In this document: piece by piece, positions 7,900 through 15,420 of the stretch | How positions within the stretch are numbered: position 1 is the stretch's first letter | How the letters are laid out: each line of letters opens with the position of its first letter | Source of the DNA: Colwellia sp. 75C3 | GTDB taxonomy: Bacteria > Pseudomonadota > Gammaproteobacteria > Enterobacterales > Alteromonadaceae | Reading direction: 5' to 3' | Length of the DNA: 64,000 bases | NCBI RefSeq assembly: GCF_002836255.1 | Contig: NZ_PJAU01000061.1 | Coordinates: 1-64,000, forward strand | Notes under the pieces: model-generated | The model's input: the letters and a program-made list of their open reading frames with translations, nothing else | Databases searched by the model: none | Told to the model about the DNA's origin: nothing | Program-made: the position numbers and the translations under genes

Positions 7900-7970
7900 C
7901 AGTTTGCTCGGTTTCGCTTCGCTACACAATTTAAGCAAACAATTATCAGCCCCTTAAATGGGCGTTAGGT
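7869..7970 (+). repeat. attC site 16 (variant arms)
   Basis: ATCTAAC at 7869, arms CAGTTTGCT and TTAAGCAAAC (both arms changed together), core GTTAGGT at 7964. Confidence 0.92.
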
Positions 7971-8028
7971 TTTAAAAAAGTGTGGTGGTAGGCGAAGCAA
8001 AAAAGAAATTAAATACAAGGATGGAAAT

Positions 8029-8376
8029 ATGACGGATTCTTCTGAAGTTCTGGTAATCGCCGAAAAATATCTGAAAGAAATGCTGGAAGCAGATGACACG
8101 GAAAACTTCGACTTGTATACGAAGCGATACGAAGAAAAGTACCTTGTTAACTTTTCGAGAGAGAGGTTTTCAGATGACATCAAGGGTATGCATGAAAGGA
8201 ACGGCATGAATACGGGCTACGAGTTTCTATGTACGTTAAGAAATTTTAGTTTCGATGGTTTAGATATTTTCAGGCTCGTTTGGAAAGGTATTTATGAAAA
8301 GCGGGATGCTGTGATCGAGTTTGACGTATATAAAAAAAATGGAAACTGGTACGTTATTCAGTCGGCAGTTCATTAA
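8029..8376 (+). CDS. NTF2-like small protein (cassette gene)
   Basis: A 115-residue cytosolic protein. The layout of an N-terminal helix (VIAEKYLKEMLEADDTENFDLYTKRYEEKYL), a middle strand region and a closing YKKNGNWYVIQSAVH strand is what NTF2-like/SnoaL-type proteins show; the exact family is not certain. AAGGATGG precedes ATG 8029. Codon use looks more GC-rich than its neighbours in the first third, hinting at a different origin. Confidence 0.65.
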   Translation: MTDSSEVLVIAEKYLKEMLEADDTENFDLYTKRYEEKYLVNFSRERFSDDIKGMHERNGMNTGYEFLCTLRNFSFDGLDIFRLVWKGIYEKRDAVIEFDVYKKNGNWYVIQSAVH

Positions 8377-8389
8377 AGTGCGGGATAAA

Positions 8390-8491
8390 ACCTAACAAGG
8401 GTTTTCAAGTCGGACAAATTACAGTTGGCTTTTTGTTCGTGCCTCACTTATTTTAGCCAACTGCAATTTGCCGCTTAAAACGGCGTTATAT
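8390..8491 (+). repeat. attC site 17
   Basis: ACCTAAC at 8390, core GTTATAT at 8485. Body identical to attC 5. Confidence 0.93.
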
Positions 8492-8503
8492 CTCTAGGAG
8501 TTT

Positions 8504-9010
8504 GTGTTGACTATTGTTGAAACTGAGAGGTTAAGTATTCGTCAAATTACGAATGAGGATGCTATAAACCTATCAAAAGTGTTAGCTGATCCTATAGTAA
8601 TGGAATATTCGACAGTAGGTGTTCATACAGAAGAACAGATTTATGATTATATAGCTAATTGCAAAAATCAATATGACTTAAATGGTTATGGGCATTGGGC
8701 AATTTATAACTCTATAACTAGTGAGTTTGTTGGTGTGTGTGGTCTTAATAAGCATAAAGTGGACACTGATGATGTTATACATATCAATTATCGTCTTGCC
8801 ACTGACCAACAAGGTAAAGGTTATGCTGTTGAGTCTGCATTTGGTGTATTACATTTTGCTAAAAATTCCTTAAAGCTTAAATCGGTACACGCGCTAATAG
8901 AATCGGATAATGTTAGCTCTGTTAAAGTCGTAAACAGAACAGGCTTTCAATTCATTAAATCTTCTGTATTTCGTGGTTTTAAAGTCGACATCTATCAAGT
9001 GGCTCTATAA
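8504..9010 (+). CDS. GNAT family N-acetyltransferase (cassette gene)
   Basis: A RimJ/RimL-type GNAT acetyltransferase of 168 residues: ETERLSIRQITNEDA at the N-terminus, a GHWAIYNSITSEFVGVCGL strand pair, the acetyl-CoA loop YRLATDQQGKGYAVES, and VHALIESDNVSSVKVVNRTGFQ. Substrate unknown. AGGAG at 8496 serves either GTG 8504 or TTG 8507. The stop is 6 bp before attC 18. Confidence 0.87.
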   Translation: MLTIVETERLSIRQITNEDAINLSKVLADPIVMEYSTVGVHTEEQIYDYIANCKNQYDLNGYGHWAIYNSITSEFVGVCGLNKHKVDTDDVIHINYRLATDQQGKGYAVESAFGVLHFAKNSLKLKSVHALIESDNVSSVKVVNRTGFQFIKSSVFRGFKVDIYQVAL

Positions 9011-9016
9011 AACGAG

Positions 9017-9116
9017 ATATAACAAGGCATTAAAGCAGGAAAATTTACAGTTGGCTGTTTTCACTGCGTTCAACATTTTAGCCAACTATAAATTTCCTCT
9101 TAATGAGGCGTTATAT
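9017..9116 (+). repeat. attC site 18
   Basis: ATATAAC at 9017 complements the cassette start at 8485 over 10 bp. Core GTTATAT at 9110. Near copy of attC 7. Confidence 0.93.
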
Positions 9117-9131
9117 GTAAATGGAGTTTGC

Positions 9132-9497
9132 ATGAAATTTTTGGTGTTAATCATATGTTTTCTTTTGAATGGCTGCTCAACAGCTACATTTAATTCTAAT
9201 GCTGGCATTTATGCTGAAAATAAAATTAGAGAAAGTGTCGTAAAAAGATATACCAACTCTGAAGTATGGAAGTTAGGTGCTTCACAAGTGGGTCATGTAG
9301 AAGCAAGGTTTTGCCAAAAAGATATACGGGACTATAAACCTAGTAAAGAAGCTTTAATTGCTGACTTAAAAGTAAAAACTCAGAAGTTAGGCGGTAATGC
9401 TTTAGTTTTTGATTCTTGTTTGGTTAACAGAACTACTGCCAGTTGTCATACCAAGATTGACTGTAATGGTATGGCTTATCTAATTACATATAAGTAA
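9132..9497 (+). CDS. RcsF-like lipoprotein (cassette gene)
   Basis: A 121-residue predicted lipoprotein with lipobox LNGC. The mature part resembles RcsF: VGHVEARFCQ, a helix ALIADLKVKTQKLGGNALVFDSC, then a C-terminal Cys-rich strand region TASCHTKIDCNGMAYLI. RcsF is the outer-membrane sensor of the Rcs envelope stress pathway and carries two disulphides; four to five Cys are available here. Whether an Rcs phosphorelay exists in this host cannot be seen. The stop lies within the damaged box of attC 19. ATG 9132 has GGAG upstream. Confidence 0.65.
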   Translation: MKFLVLIICFLLNGCSTATFNSNAGIYAENKIRESVVKRYTNSEVWKLGASQVGHVEARFCQKDIRDYKPSKEALIADLKVKTQKLGGNALVFDSCLVNRTTASCHTKIDCNGMAYLITYK

Positions 9498-9587
9498 TTA
9501 AACAAGGACAAAAAACAGTTGGCTTTTTGTTCACTACGTTCACTTATTTTAGCTAATAATTTTTTACCTGTTAATTAGGCGTTATGT
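9488..9587 (+). repeat. attC site 19, damaged
   Basis: The box reads ATATAAG at 9488, consistent with a small deletion. The left arm CAGTTGGCT is intact but the right arm has decayed to TTTAGCTAAT. Core GTTATGT at 9581 is intact. Confidence 0.85.
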
Positions 9588-9654
9588 TTTTAAATTGGCC
9601 TCTTGTTTGTGTCACTTGAAATACACGAAGAATAATTTCAATCAAGGAAGATAC

Positions 9655-10206
9655 ATGAAAATAATATTTATCACACTAGTATTACTTATTAGTACCAGTC
9701 CATGTTTCGCTGTAGAATATATTAGCAGTAACGGAAAGAATCATATCTTTGGAATTGATTTAGGCCTAGGTTCAATTGACCCAGAAAACTTTGAGGAAGA
9801 ACTGGATACTGAGTCCATTGTTAGGCTTACCTATGGTTATCAATATAACTCAACTTGGTCGATAAATACGGGGTTAATATTTGGTAACGGAACGGAGTTG
9901 TGTATTGTGACCTGTCCGGAACTACGTACTTTAAGTTACACCAGTTACATTTTAAATATCAAAGGTTCACACCCTCTAAATAATCGTTGGTCAGTGTTTG
10001 GGAAGTTGGGCGTAAATTATTATGATTTAGAGCTTTCCGGAGCTAATCAAGCTAACGTAACTGATAACGGTATCGGGCCATTGATAGCTACAGGTTTTGA
10101 TTTTAGAGCATATAATGGCTTCGGTTTAGGCATTGAGCTTTCATTACAGGATATGGCCGTTATCACTTCAACAGGCGTTTCTTTTAATTTCAGTTATATG
10201 TTCTAA
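9655..10206 (+). CDS. Small outer-membrane beta-barrel protein (cassette gene)
   Basis: A 183-residue exported protein: signal peptide ending SPCFA, then alternating amphipathic strands (IVRLTYGYQYNSTWSINTGLIFG, WSVFGKLGVNYYDLEL, GFGLGIELSLQDMAV) and a terminal Phe (FNFSYMF), the outer-membrane insertion signal. It fits an eight-strand OmpA/OmpX-like barrel. AAGGAAG precedes ATG 9655. Two Cys (C..TC in ELCIVTCPEL) could form a loop disulphide. Confidence 0.8.
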   Translation: MKIIFITLVLLISTSPCFAVEYISSNGKNHIFGIDLGLGSIDPENFEEELDTESIVRLTYGYQYNSTWSINTGLIFGNGTELCIVTCPELRTLSYTSYILNIKGSHPLNNRWSVFGKLGVNYYDLELSGANQANVTDNGIGPLIATGFDFRAYNGFGLGIELSLQDMAVITSTGVSFNFSYMF

Positions 10207-10230
10207 ATACTACTAATCAGTGGTTAAAAA

Positions 10231-10333
10231 ACATAACAAGAATTTCAAGAAGGACAAAATACAGTTGGCTTTTTGTTCACTCCGTTCACCTATTTTAGCC
10301 AACTGAATTTTGCCCCTTAACAGGGCGTTATAT
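10231..10333 (+). repeat. attC site 20
   Basis: ACATAAC at 10231, arms CAGTTGGCT and TTTAGCCAAC, core GTTATAT at 10327. Confidence 0.93.
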
Positions 10334-10349
10334 GCCCAAAGGGGTTCAG

Positions 10350-10934
10350 ATGAACAATAAATTTTTGATTATGATTTTAACCTTGGGCATCAGCAATATA
10401 GCATTCGCTGAAGATAAAAATTATAAAGGTCGTGTTCAACTTACCCTGAAAGAACCAAGTGGTAGTGGCTTTTCCTCTTACACTGATTTCGAAACTAGTA
10501 CTAATCAAAAAATCATTAGTTACTTCAGAAGAACAAGCGGGCAATTTACAGTTGTTACGAATAATGGACTTCATATAGATCCTTCAAAAATGAATAAATA
10601 TCGTAGTTCTCTAAATATACTCGAAGTTAACAATGATTCATTCATTGCATCATTAAAAATTCACTCAAACTCAATGGAATATGATTCAGAAAAGTCAAAA
10701 GGCACTCTTATATCTAAAGTCATAGTAGACCATAAAATTAAAGGAGTATTATTTGGCAAAAATGAATATTCTTATATCAATAAGGGTATGCCAAATTTAT
10801 TTGTTGAAATTGATTTCGATAAAGTTTTTACAAAAGAAGAAATCAAAGAAAGATTCAATCAACAGGTATATATCAAGTCGTTAAAGCAGGACAATCATCT
10901 TCCCCCGATAAAACGGACACCAAAATCTAACTAA
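10350..10934 (+). CDS. Exported hypothetical protein, 3' end altered by IS
   Basis: Signal peptide (MNNKFLIMILTLGISNIAFA) followed by a soluble region of about 175 residues with no recognised family. Predicted periplasmic. The frame passes through the attC 21 box (10869) and then into the IS left end at 10899, so the last dozen residues are IS-encoded; without the insertion the frame would have stopped inside attC 21. The bulk of the protein is intact. ATG 10350 follows AAAGGGG. Confidence 0.65.
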   Translation: MNNKFLIMILTLGISNIAFAEDKNYKGRVQLTLKEPSGSGFSSYTDFETSTNQKIISYFRRTSGQFTVVTNNGLHIDPSKMNKYRSSLNILEVNNDSFIASLKIHSNSMEYDSEKSKGTLISKVIVDHKIKGVLFGKNEYSYINKGMPNLFVEIDFDKVFTKEEIKERFNQQVYIKSLKQDNHLPPIKRTPKSN

Positions 10935-10947
10935 AGATGAGGTGTCT

Positions 10948-11298
10948 ATGCCCAAATACAATAATCCAAGACGAACTTGGAAATATTCAAATGAGTTCAA
11001 AGTTAATGGTGTTCAACTGAGTTTTGTTGTCGGCGTTACAATCAAAACTGTCTCTGAAAAACTCGACATACACCCGTTTATGCTGTCACGATGGCGAAAA
11101 GAATATCGCGAAGGAATAATTGTGGCTGATAAACGTAAAAAAGTAGCTGGGCAATCGAAAGCCAAAAAAGTACTCACTAAAGAGCAACAACTTGAACGTG
11201 AAAATAAACAACTCAAGGAGGAGCTGTATATCCTAAAAAAGTGGCAACGGTTTCTTGCCGAGGAACATCAAGCCGATATCGATTCATCAAAAAACTAA
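10948..11298 (+). CDS. IS3-family transposase OrfA
   Basis: About 116 residues: N-terminal helix-turn-helix (RTWKYSNEFKVNGVQLS to IHPFMLSRWRKEYREG) that binds the IS ends, then a leucine-zipper coiled coil (LERENKQLKEELYILKKW). ATG 10948 follows GAGGTG. The frame contains A AAA AAG at 11235-11241, the usual site for -1 frameshifting into OrfB in this family. OrfA itself looks intact. Confidence 0.85.
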   Translation: MPKYNNPRRTWKYSNEFKVNGVQLSFVVGVTIKTVSEKLDIHPFMLSRWRKEYREGIIVADKRKKVAGQSKAKKVLTKEQQLERENKQLKEELYILKKWQRFLAEEHQADIDSSKN

Positions 11299-12119
11299 GA
11301 CCCGACATAAAAGTTGTTAGGTTACTGGAGTTTTTTGATGTATCTAAAAGTGGCTATTACGATTGGCGTGAGCGACAACCCAGTGCCCGTACGATAGAGG
11401 ATGTTGAACTTAAACAGAAAATTCAGCAAATATTCACCGAAAATAAAGGACGATATGGCAGTCCACGAATATTTAAGGCCTTACAAAAGCAAGGATACAA
11501 CATCGGAAAAAAGCGTGTAGAACGGTTGTATCGAGCGCTTGGACTGGTTGCTAGAGTGATGCGCGTGACTACACGCTCTGCATTTTATAAACGCTTTCTT
11601 ACTACAGGTACGAACTTAAGGCCTGATGGTGAAGTGCCATTGGCTAAAGATAAAGTGTGGGTGGCAGATGTCACGTATTTGAAAGTGAATGGCGTTATTT
11701 GTCGGTCATAATGGATTTATATTCACGGCGTATTATTAGTTGGATTTTAGATAAAAATAGGACGATGGAAGTCACAAAGTGAACGTTAAAAAATGCGGTT
11801 AAGAAACGAAAACCCCAAGATGGTTTAATGCTGCATACCGACAGAGGTGTTGAGTATCGAGGCCATGTTTATCAAGCGGTTTTAAAACGAAGCGGTATTA
11901 CACATAGCTTAAGCAGAGCGGGTAAATGTACTGATAATGCGCATATGGAGTCATTTTTCCATTCAATGAAGGTAGAAGTGATTCGAGGTAATGTGTTTAA
12001 AAGTGATAAAGAACTGCGTGGAACACTTGGAAGTTACATTAACAATTACTACAATGTTTCGAGGATGCATTCAGGTAAACTATTGTTCTCCAATAGAATA
12101 TGAAGCCCTGGCAGCGTAA
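11241..12119 (+). pseudogene. IS3-family transposase OrfB, degraded
   Basis: The integrase-core half of the transposase, in the -1 frame of OrfA. The DDE residues are visible in WVADVTYL, LHTDRG and HMESFFHSMK. A base is missing near 11697 (LKVNG then a shift), there is an in-frame TGA near 11778, and another shift near 12075 separates RMHSG from the expected SPIEYEALAA end. The protein cannot be made as one chain. Confidence 0.85.
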
Positions 12120-12261
12120 AATAAAATGTGTCCGTTTTATCGGGGGTAGATCAAAATTTACAGTTGGCTGTTTTCGCTCCGCTCGACATTTTAGCCAACT
12201 AAATTTTGCCTCTTAACAGGGCGTTATGTGTTCATCATTAATCGAAGTATGGAGTACAAAA

Positions 12262-12558
12262 ATGGAATTGGAAATCACTTGGGATAGAGTTGTACGAATT
12301 TGGTGGTCATTTCTTTGGCGTAACCTTTTAGCAATTTTGGGTGCAATAGTTATAGGGGCAATTGTTGGATTTATACTTGGCTTAATTTTAGGTATTATTG
12401 GCGTTCCGACTGAAACAATTAAAATGATAGTCCAACCAATAGGCTTCTTAATTGGTTTAGGTATATCGGTTATTCCTCTTAAAATGGTTTTAGGCAAAAA
12501 TTTCGGAGAGTTTAGGTTAGTTTTAATTAGTACAGAAGATACTGAGTCAAACACATAA
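12262..12558 (+). CDS. Small membrane protein (cassette gene)
   Basis: A 98-residue protein: amphipathic start ELEITWDRVVRIWWSFLWR, then one long glycine-rich hydrophobic span (NLLAILGAIVIGAIVGFILGLILGI) and a second (MIVQPIGFLIGLGISVIPL), and an acidic tail. Family not recognised. GGAG lies upstream of ATG 12262. The stop overlaps the box of attC 22. Confidence 0.65.
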   Translation: MELEITWDRVVRIWWSFLWRNLLAILGAIVIGAIVGFILGLILGIIGVPTETIKMIVQPIGFLIGLGISVIPLKMVLGKNFGEFRLVLISTEDTESNT

Positions 12559-12654
12559 CAAGGGTTTTCAAGTCGGATAAATTACAATTGGCTTTTTGTT
12601 CGTTCCTCAACCATTTTAGCCTACTGCAATTTGCCGCTTATTCCGGCGTTATGC
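12553..12654 (+). repeat. attC site 22
   Basis: ACATAAC at 12553, arms CAATTGGCT and TTTAGCCTAC (one mismatch), core GTTATGC at 12648. Confidence 0.88.
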
Positions 12655-12757
12655 CGACATGTCATAGGCTTGGCATATGAATGTCACACTCTTAACGTAT
12701 ACAAAAAGGTAAATTCTCTCCATATTATTGGCAACTTTAATTAGGAGGAATTTAACA

Positions 12758-13027
12758 ATGGAAATGCAAATAAATATAAATGTGATTAAAACCCAAAGAA
12801 ATAATAGAGCTTGGAGCCAAACTCAGCTAGGGGATGTATCAGGACTAAGTTTAAGGACAATTCAACGTATTGAAAACACAGGTGTCGCTTTTCTTGTCGG
12901 TTTATCAAGTTGGCAATTAGGGTATGGCGATATATCTACTTTTAAAGGTGGTTTGTATGGTACTACTGCTTATCAAGTTAGGCTGTCAAATTACCATGTT
13001 TGGATATTAGGTGTATTGGGTGGCTAA
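12758..13027 (+). CDS. XRE-type HTH protein, probably truncated and fused
   Basis: A perfect AGGAGG leads to ATG 12758. Residues 1 to about 42 are an XRE-like helix-turn-helix (INVIKTQRNNRAWSQTQLGDVSGLSLRTIQRIENTG). After GVA the usual continuation of the domain is missing; the frame instead enters about 45 residues with no resemblance (SSWQLGYGDISTFKGGLYG and on). This looks like an internal deletion joining a regulator's N-terminus to other cassette DNA. The attC box after it does not complement the cassette start well, which supports a rearrangement. Confidence 0.55.
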   Translation: MEMQININVIKTQRNNRAWSQTQLGDVSGLSLRTIQRIENTGVAFLVGLSSWQLGYGDISTFKGGLYGTTAYQVRLSNYHVWILGVLGG

Positions 13028-13121
13028 CAAGTTGTTAAAAAAGGACAAAAAACTGTTGATTTTGCTCCTGCGTCGCGTATTTTAACTAACCATTACTTAG
13101 CCTGTTATTTAGGCGTTATAT
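13022..13121 (+). repeat. attC site 23 (weak arms)
   Basis: GGCTAAC at 13022, arms CTGTTGATT and TTTAACTAAC with mismatches, core GTTATAT at 13115. Confidence 0.8.
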
Positions 13122-13166
13122 GCCTGGGCAATTTAGGTGTAGATTTCACACATGGATGAATTATAA

Positions 13167-14714
13167 ATGTCAGGAAGAATCTCTTTTTTATCAACATTAA
13201 TTTTTGTCGTATTAATTATTGTTAGTTTAGGTGCTTGTAATAACTCTATTACTCTAAGTAATACATCAAGAAGTACTCCAATATCCAATCTTCCACCCCT
13301 ACAGCCAAGTTCTTTATCTAATGATGGAAAAGAATATGATGGTCGCACCCAAGTAACTTTTTTACTTGAAACACCACTTAATACACCTGTAAATTCGAGT
13401 ATTTATTTATCAGGAACATTTGACGATTGGTCAGGTGGTAACAGTAATAAATATAAATTTAATAAAATCGAAGATAATAAATATCAATTAACAGTCGAAG
13501 AGGATGCCGGCAGTGTTTTACAGTTTAAAGTTACTCGTGGTTCTTGGGATTTTGGGGAAGTAGATGAACGGGGTCGCCGTATTGGAAATAGAGTGCTTAC
13601 CGTAAGAAATAAACCATTATTTGTAAAATTAGTCATTAGGAACTGGAACGATAAATCCGAAGAAATAGGTAATACAGATTCAGGTTATTGGGAAACAGAA
13701 ATACCTAATTACAAAAGTGAGCCGCTTAAACCAAGAATACGTTTAAATGGTAATAAAATTAATGTTGTGTCTTCATTTAATGAATATTCAGAAGAAGGTG
13801 CTACGGCCATTGATCATAACGGTAAAGCTCTGTCAGATAAGCTGGAAATAAAAGGTTTACCTGAAACGAATAACCTCGGCGATTACCTTATCACATATGA
13901 AGTCAAGGATAGTCAAGGTAGACAAGCCGAGCCTATAAGCAGAATGCTTAGAATTACGGGTAAGAAACCTATTAAATATTCGCTACGCCCTGTAGGAAGC
14001 ACAAGTTCACATTTAGGCTATATTGAGCAAATCCCTGCTCAGTACGGTAAAGATTTAACAAAAAAATATCCTCTATTTATTTACCATCATGGTGCAGGCG
14101 GCGAAGCTGCTTCAATGGATTTGTCTAGACAAACGTCTCTCTTTCAACTTGCCAATTGGTGGGGCGGTGGTCCTGCTAGAATAGCAATGAGAGGGCATTG
14201 GAATACTAACTCGCCTCTTATTGTGTTGTCTCCTCAACGTTCATTTTTTAAATCTGATATCGCTAGCATTGATGCATTTGTAGATTATGCCATTAAAAAC
14301 TATCAAGTAGATCCTACTCGTATTTATATGGGCGGCTTTAGTGCGGGAGGTTATATTTCGTGGGAGTATGCAATTAAATACCCTACAAAAATCGCTGCCA
14401 TTTTACCCCTTGCGGGCACTGTTTTTCCTGAATCACTAGCAAATATATGCAATGCTAAGGAAGTTGCTGTTTGGGCTTTTCATGGTGCGGATGATACAAC
14501 AGTAGATGCTGATGATGCGAAAAAATCAATAAAATCTTTTAATAAATGTGATCCTAAACAGCATGCTAAATTAACCTTGTTTGATGATGGAGGCCATGCA
14601 AGCCATCAAAGAGTATTAGAGTTAACGGGTATGTTCGGATTTTCGGAATTAAGCGATCCTTTTGATGAAAATATATATACATGGTTAATGTCACAACGTT
14701 TACCAAACAATTAG
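13167..14714 (+). CDS. Secreted PHB-depolymerase-like esterase with carbohydrate-binding-like and Ig-like domains
   Basis: A 515-residue lipoprotein-type exported protein (signal with LGAC) and the largest cassette gene here. Domain order: a CBM20/48-like sandwich at about 60-160 (VTFLLETPLNTP, IYLSGTFDDWSGG), a DUF5011/HYR-like Ig domain at about 195-270 (FNEYSEEGATAID, YLITYEVKDSQGR), and an alpha/beta hydrolase of the PHB depolymerase/LpqC kind at about 285-510. Catalytic Ser392 lies in GGFSAGG, the acid is near HGADDTTVD (442-449), and His is near 477 in GGHASH. It probably cleaves an ester polymer or acetylated polysaccharide outside the cell. The downstream attC has lost its left part to an IS fragment. 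Confidence 0.83.
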   Translation: MSGRISFLSTLIFVVLIIVSLGACNNSITLSNTSRSTPISNLPPLQPSSLSNDGKEYDGRTQVTFLLETPLNTPVNSSIYLSGTFDDWSGGNSNKYKFNKIEDNKYQLTVEEDAGSVLQFKVTRGSWDFGEVDERGRRIGNRVLTVRNKPLFVKLVIRNWNDKSEEIGNTDSGYWETEIPNYKSEPLKPRIRLNGNKINVVSSFNEYSEEGATAIDHNGKALSDKLEIKGLPETNNLGDYLITYEVKDSQGRQAEPISRMLRITGKKPIKYSLRPVGSTSSHLGYIEQIPAQYGKDLTKKYPLFIYHHGAGGEAASMDLSRQTSLFQLANWWGGGPARIAMRGHWNTNSPLIVLSPQRSFFKSDIASIDAFVDYAIKNYQVDPTRIYMGGFSAGGYISWEYAIKYPTKIAAILPLAGTVFPESLANICNAKEVAVWAFHGADDTTVDADDAKKSIKSFNKCDPKQHAKLTLFDDGGHASHQRVLELTGMFGFSELSDPFDENIYTWLMSQRLPNN

Positions 14715-14720
14715 GGTTGT

Positions 14721-14735
14721 TGTATTCGGGGTAGA
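14721..14735 (+). mobile_element. IS right-end fragment
   Basis: The stretch TGTATTCGGGGTAGA resembles the right end of the IS at 12136-12150 (TTTATCGGGGGTAGA) and is followed by the same attC position as in the split attC 21. It is short, so this is a tentative relic. Confidence 0.45.
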
Positions 14736-14815
14736 TAAAAATTTACAATTGGCTTTTTGTTCGTTCCTCAAACATTTTAGCCAATTGCAATTTGCCGCTT
14801 ATTGCGGCGTTATAA
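14736..14815 (+). repeat. attC site 24, 5' truncated
   Basis: The left box and spacer are gone; arms CAATTGGCT and TTTAGCCAATTG and core GTTATAA at 14809 remain. Confidence 0.85.
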
Positions 14816-14831
14816 ATACAAGGATGGTTCG

Positions 14832-15275
14832 ATGAAAACTCTCAGCATAATATTACTATTTATTACTTTTCAATCCACTGCAATGGCTGAAAAGGGCGTT
14901 GTTGTTAATATACTCCCAGATAAATTAACTTTGTCAATTGACTGTGAAGCTCAAGTCAAACTACAACGATTAAAAACAGAACCAGAAAAATTCTCGGTTG
15001 GCTATTCTTGCAAGAATGCGACAAATGGTAGTTACTATATGGATTTTCGTCTAAATGATATGGATATAGTCGCCGATTTTGATGATGGTTCAGCTAAAGT
15101 TGATGTGAATAAAACTAAGTTTAAATCATATACACTTTATGAATTATTTATTGAAAGTAAGGACGGAGAAAGATTTAAATTTGTTTCCTATTGTACAAAA
15201 GATATTTGTCTCGATTTAGTTGGTAACTATGAAAAATCAGTTAAAGACTCTATTACGTCTCAGTTAAGAAGTTAG
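14832..15275 (+). CDS. Exported hypothetical protein (cassette gene)
   Basis: A 147-residue protein with a signal peptide (MKTLSIILLFITFQSTAMA) and a soluble mature region with four Cys (in DCEAQ, YSCKN, SYCTKDICLDL) that could form two disulphides. Predicted periplasmic. No family recognised. AAGGATGG precedes ATG 14832. Confidence 0.65.
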   Translation: MKTLSIILLFITFQSTAMAEKGVVVNILPDKLTLSIDCEAQVKLQRLKTEPEKFSVGYSCKNATNGSYYMDFRLNDMDIVADFDDGSAKVDVNKTKFKSYTLYELFIESKDGERFKFVSYCTKDICLDLVGNYEKSVKDSITSQLRS

Positions 15276-15291
15276 TATATGAATTCGGCAT

Positions 15292-15394
15292 TTATAACAA
15301 GTTGTTCAAGCGGGACAAATTTATTGTTGGCTGGTTCCGCTCCGCCTCACATTTTAGCCAACCATTACTTAGCCCGTTAATATGGACATTAGGC
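15292..15394 (+). repeat. attC site 25, core mutated
   Basis: TTATAAC at 15292, arms TTGTTGGCTG and TTTAGCCAAC. The 3' core reads GACATTAGGC at 15385 instead of GCGTTAGGC, so the crossover G is lost. Confidence 0.85.
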
Positions 15395-15420
15395 GAAATG
15401 CCACAACCAAAGGATTGCGT

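Larger units (their letters stand above)
10899..12150 (+). mobile_element. IS3-family insertion sequence, inactive
   Basis: A 1.25-kb element. Terminal inverted repeats of about 23 bp contain CCCCCGATAAAACGGACAC on the left and its complement on the right, with one mismatch. Flanking TCA at 10896-10898 and 12151-12153 is a likely 3-bp target duplication. It carries orfA and an overlapping orfB with a DDE transposase. At least three lesions in orfB make it inactive. It sits inside attC 21. Confidence 0.88.
10869..12229 (+). repeat. attC site 21, split by an IS
   Basis: The left part (10869-10898) has box ATATATC and the usual AAAGCAGGACAA segment. The right part (12151-12229) has CAGTTGGCTG, TTTAGCCAAC and core GTTATGT at 12223. 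Removing 10899-12150 and one TCA copy restores a normal attC of about 100 bp. Confidence 0.85.
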
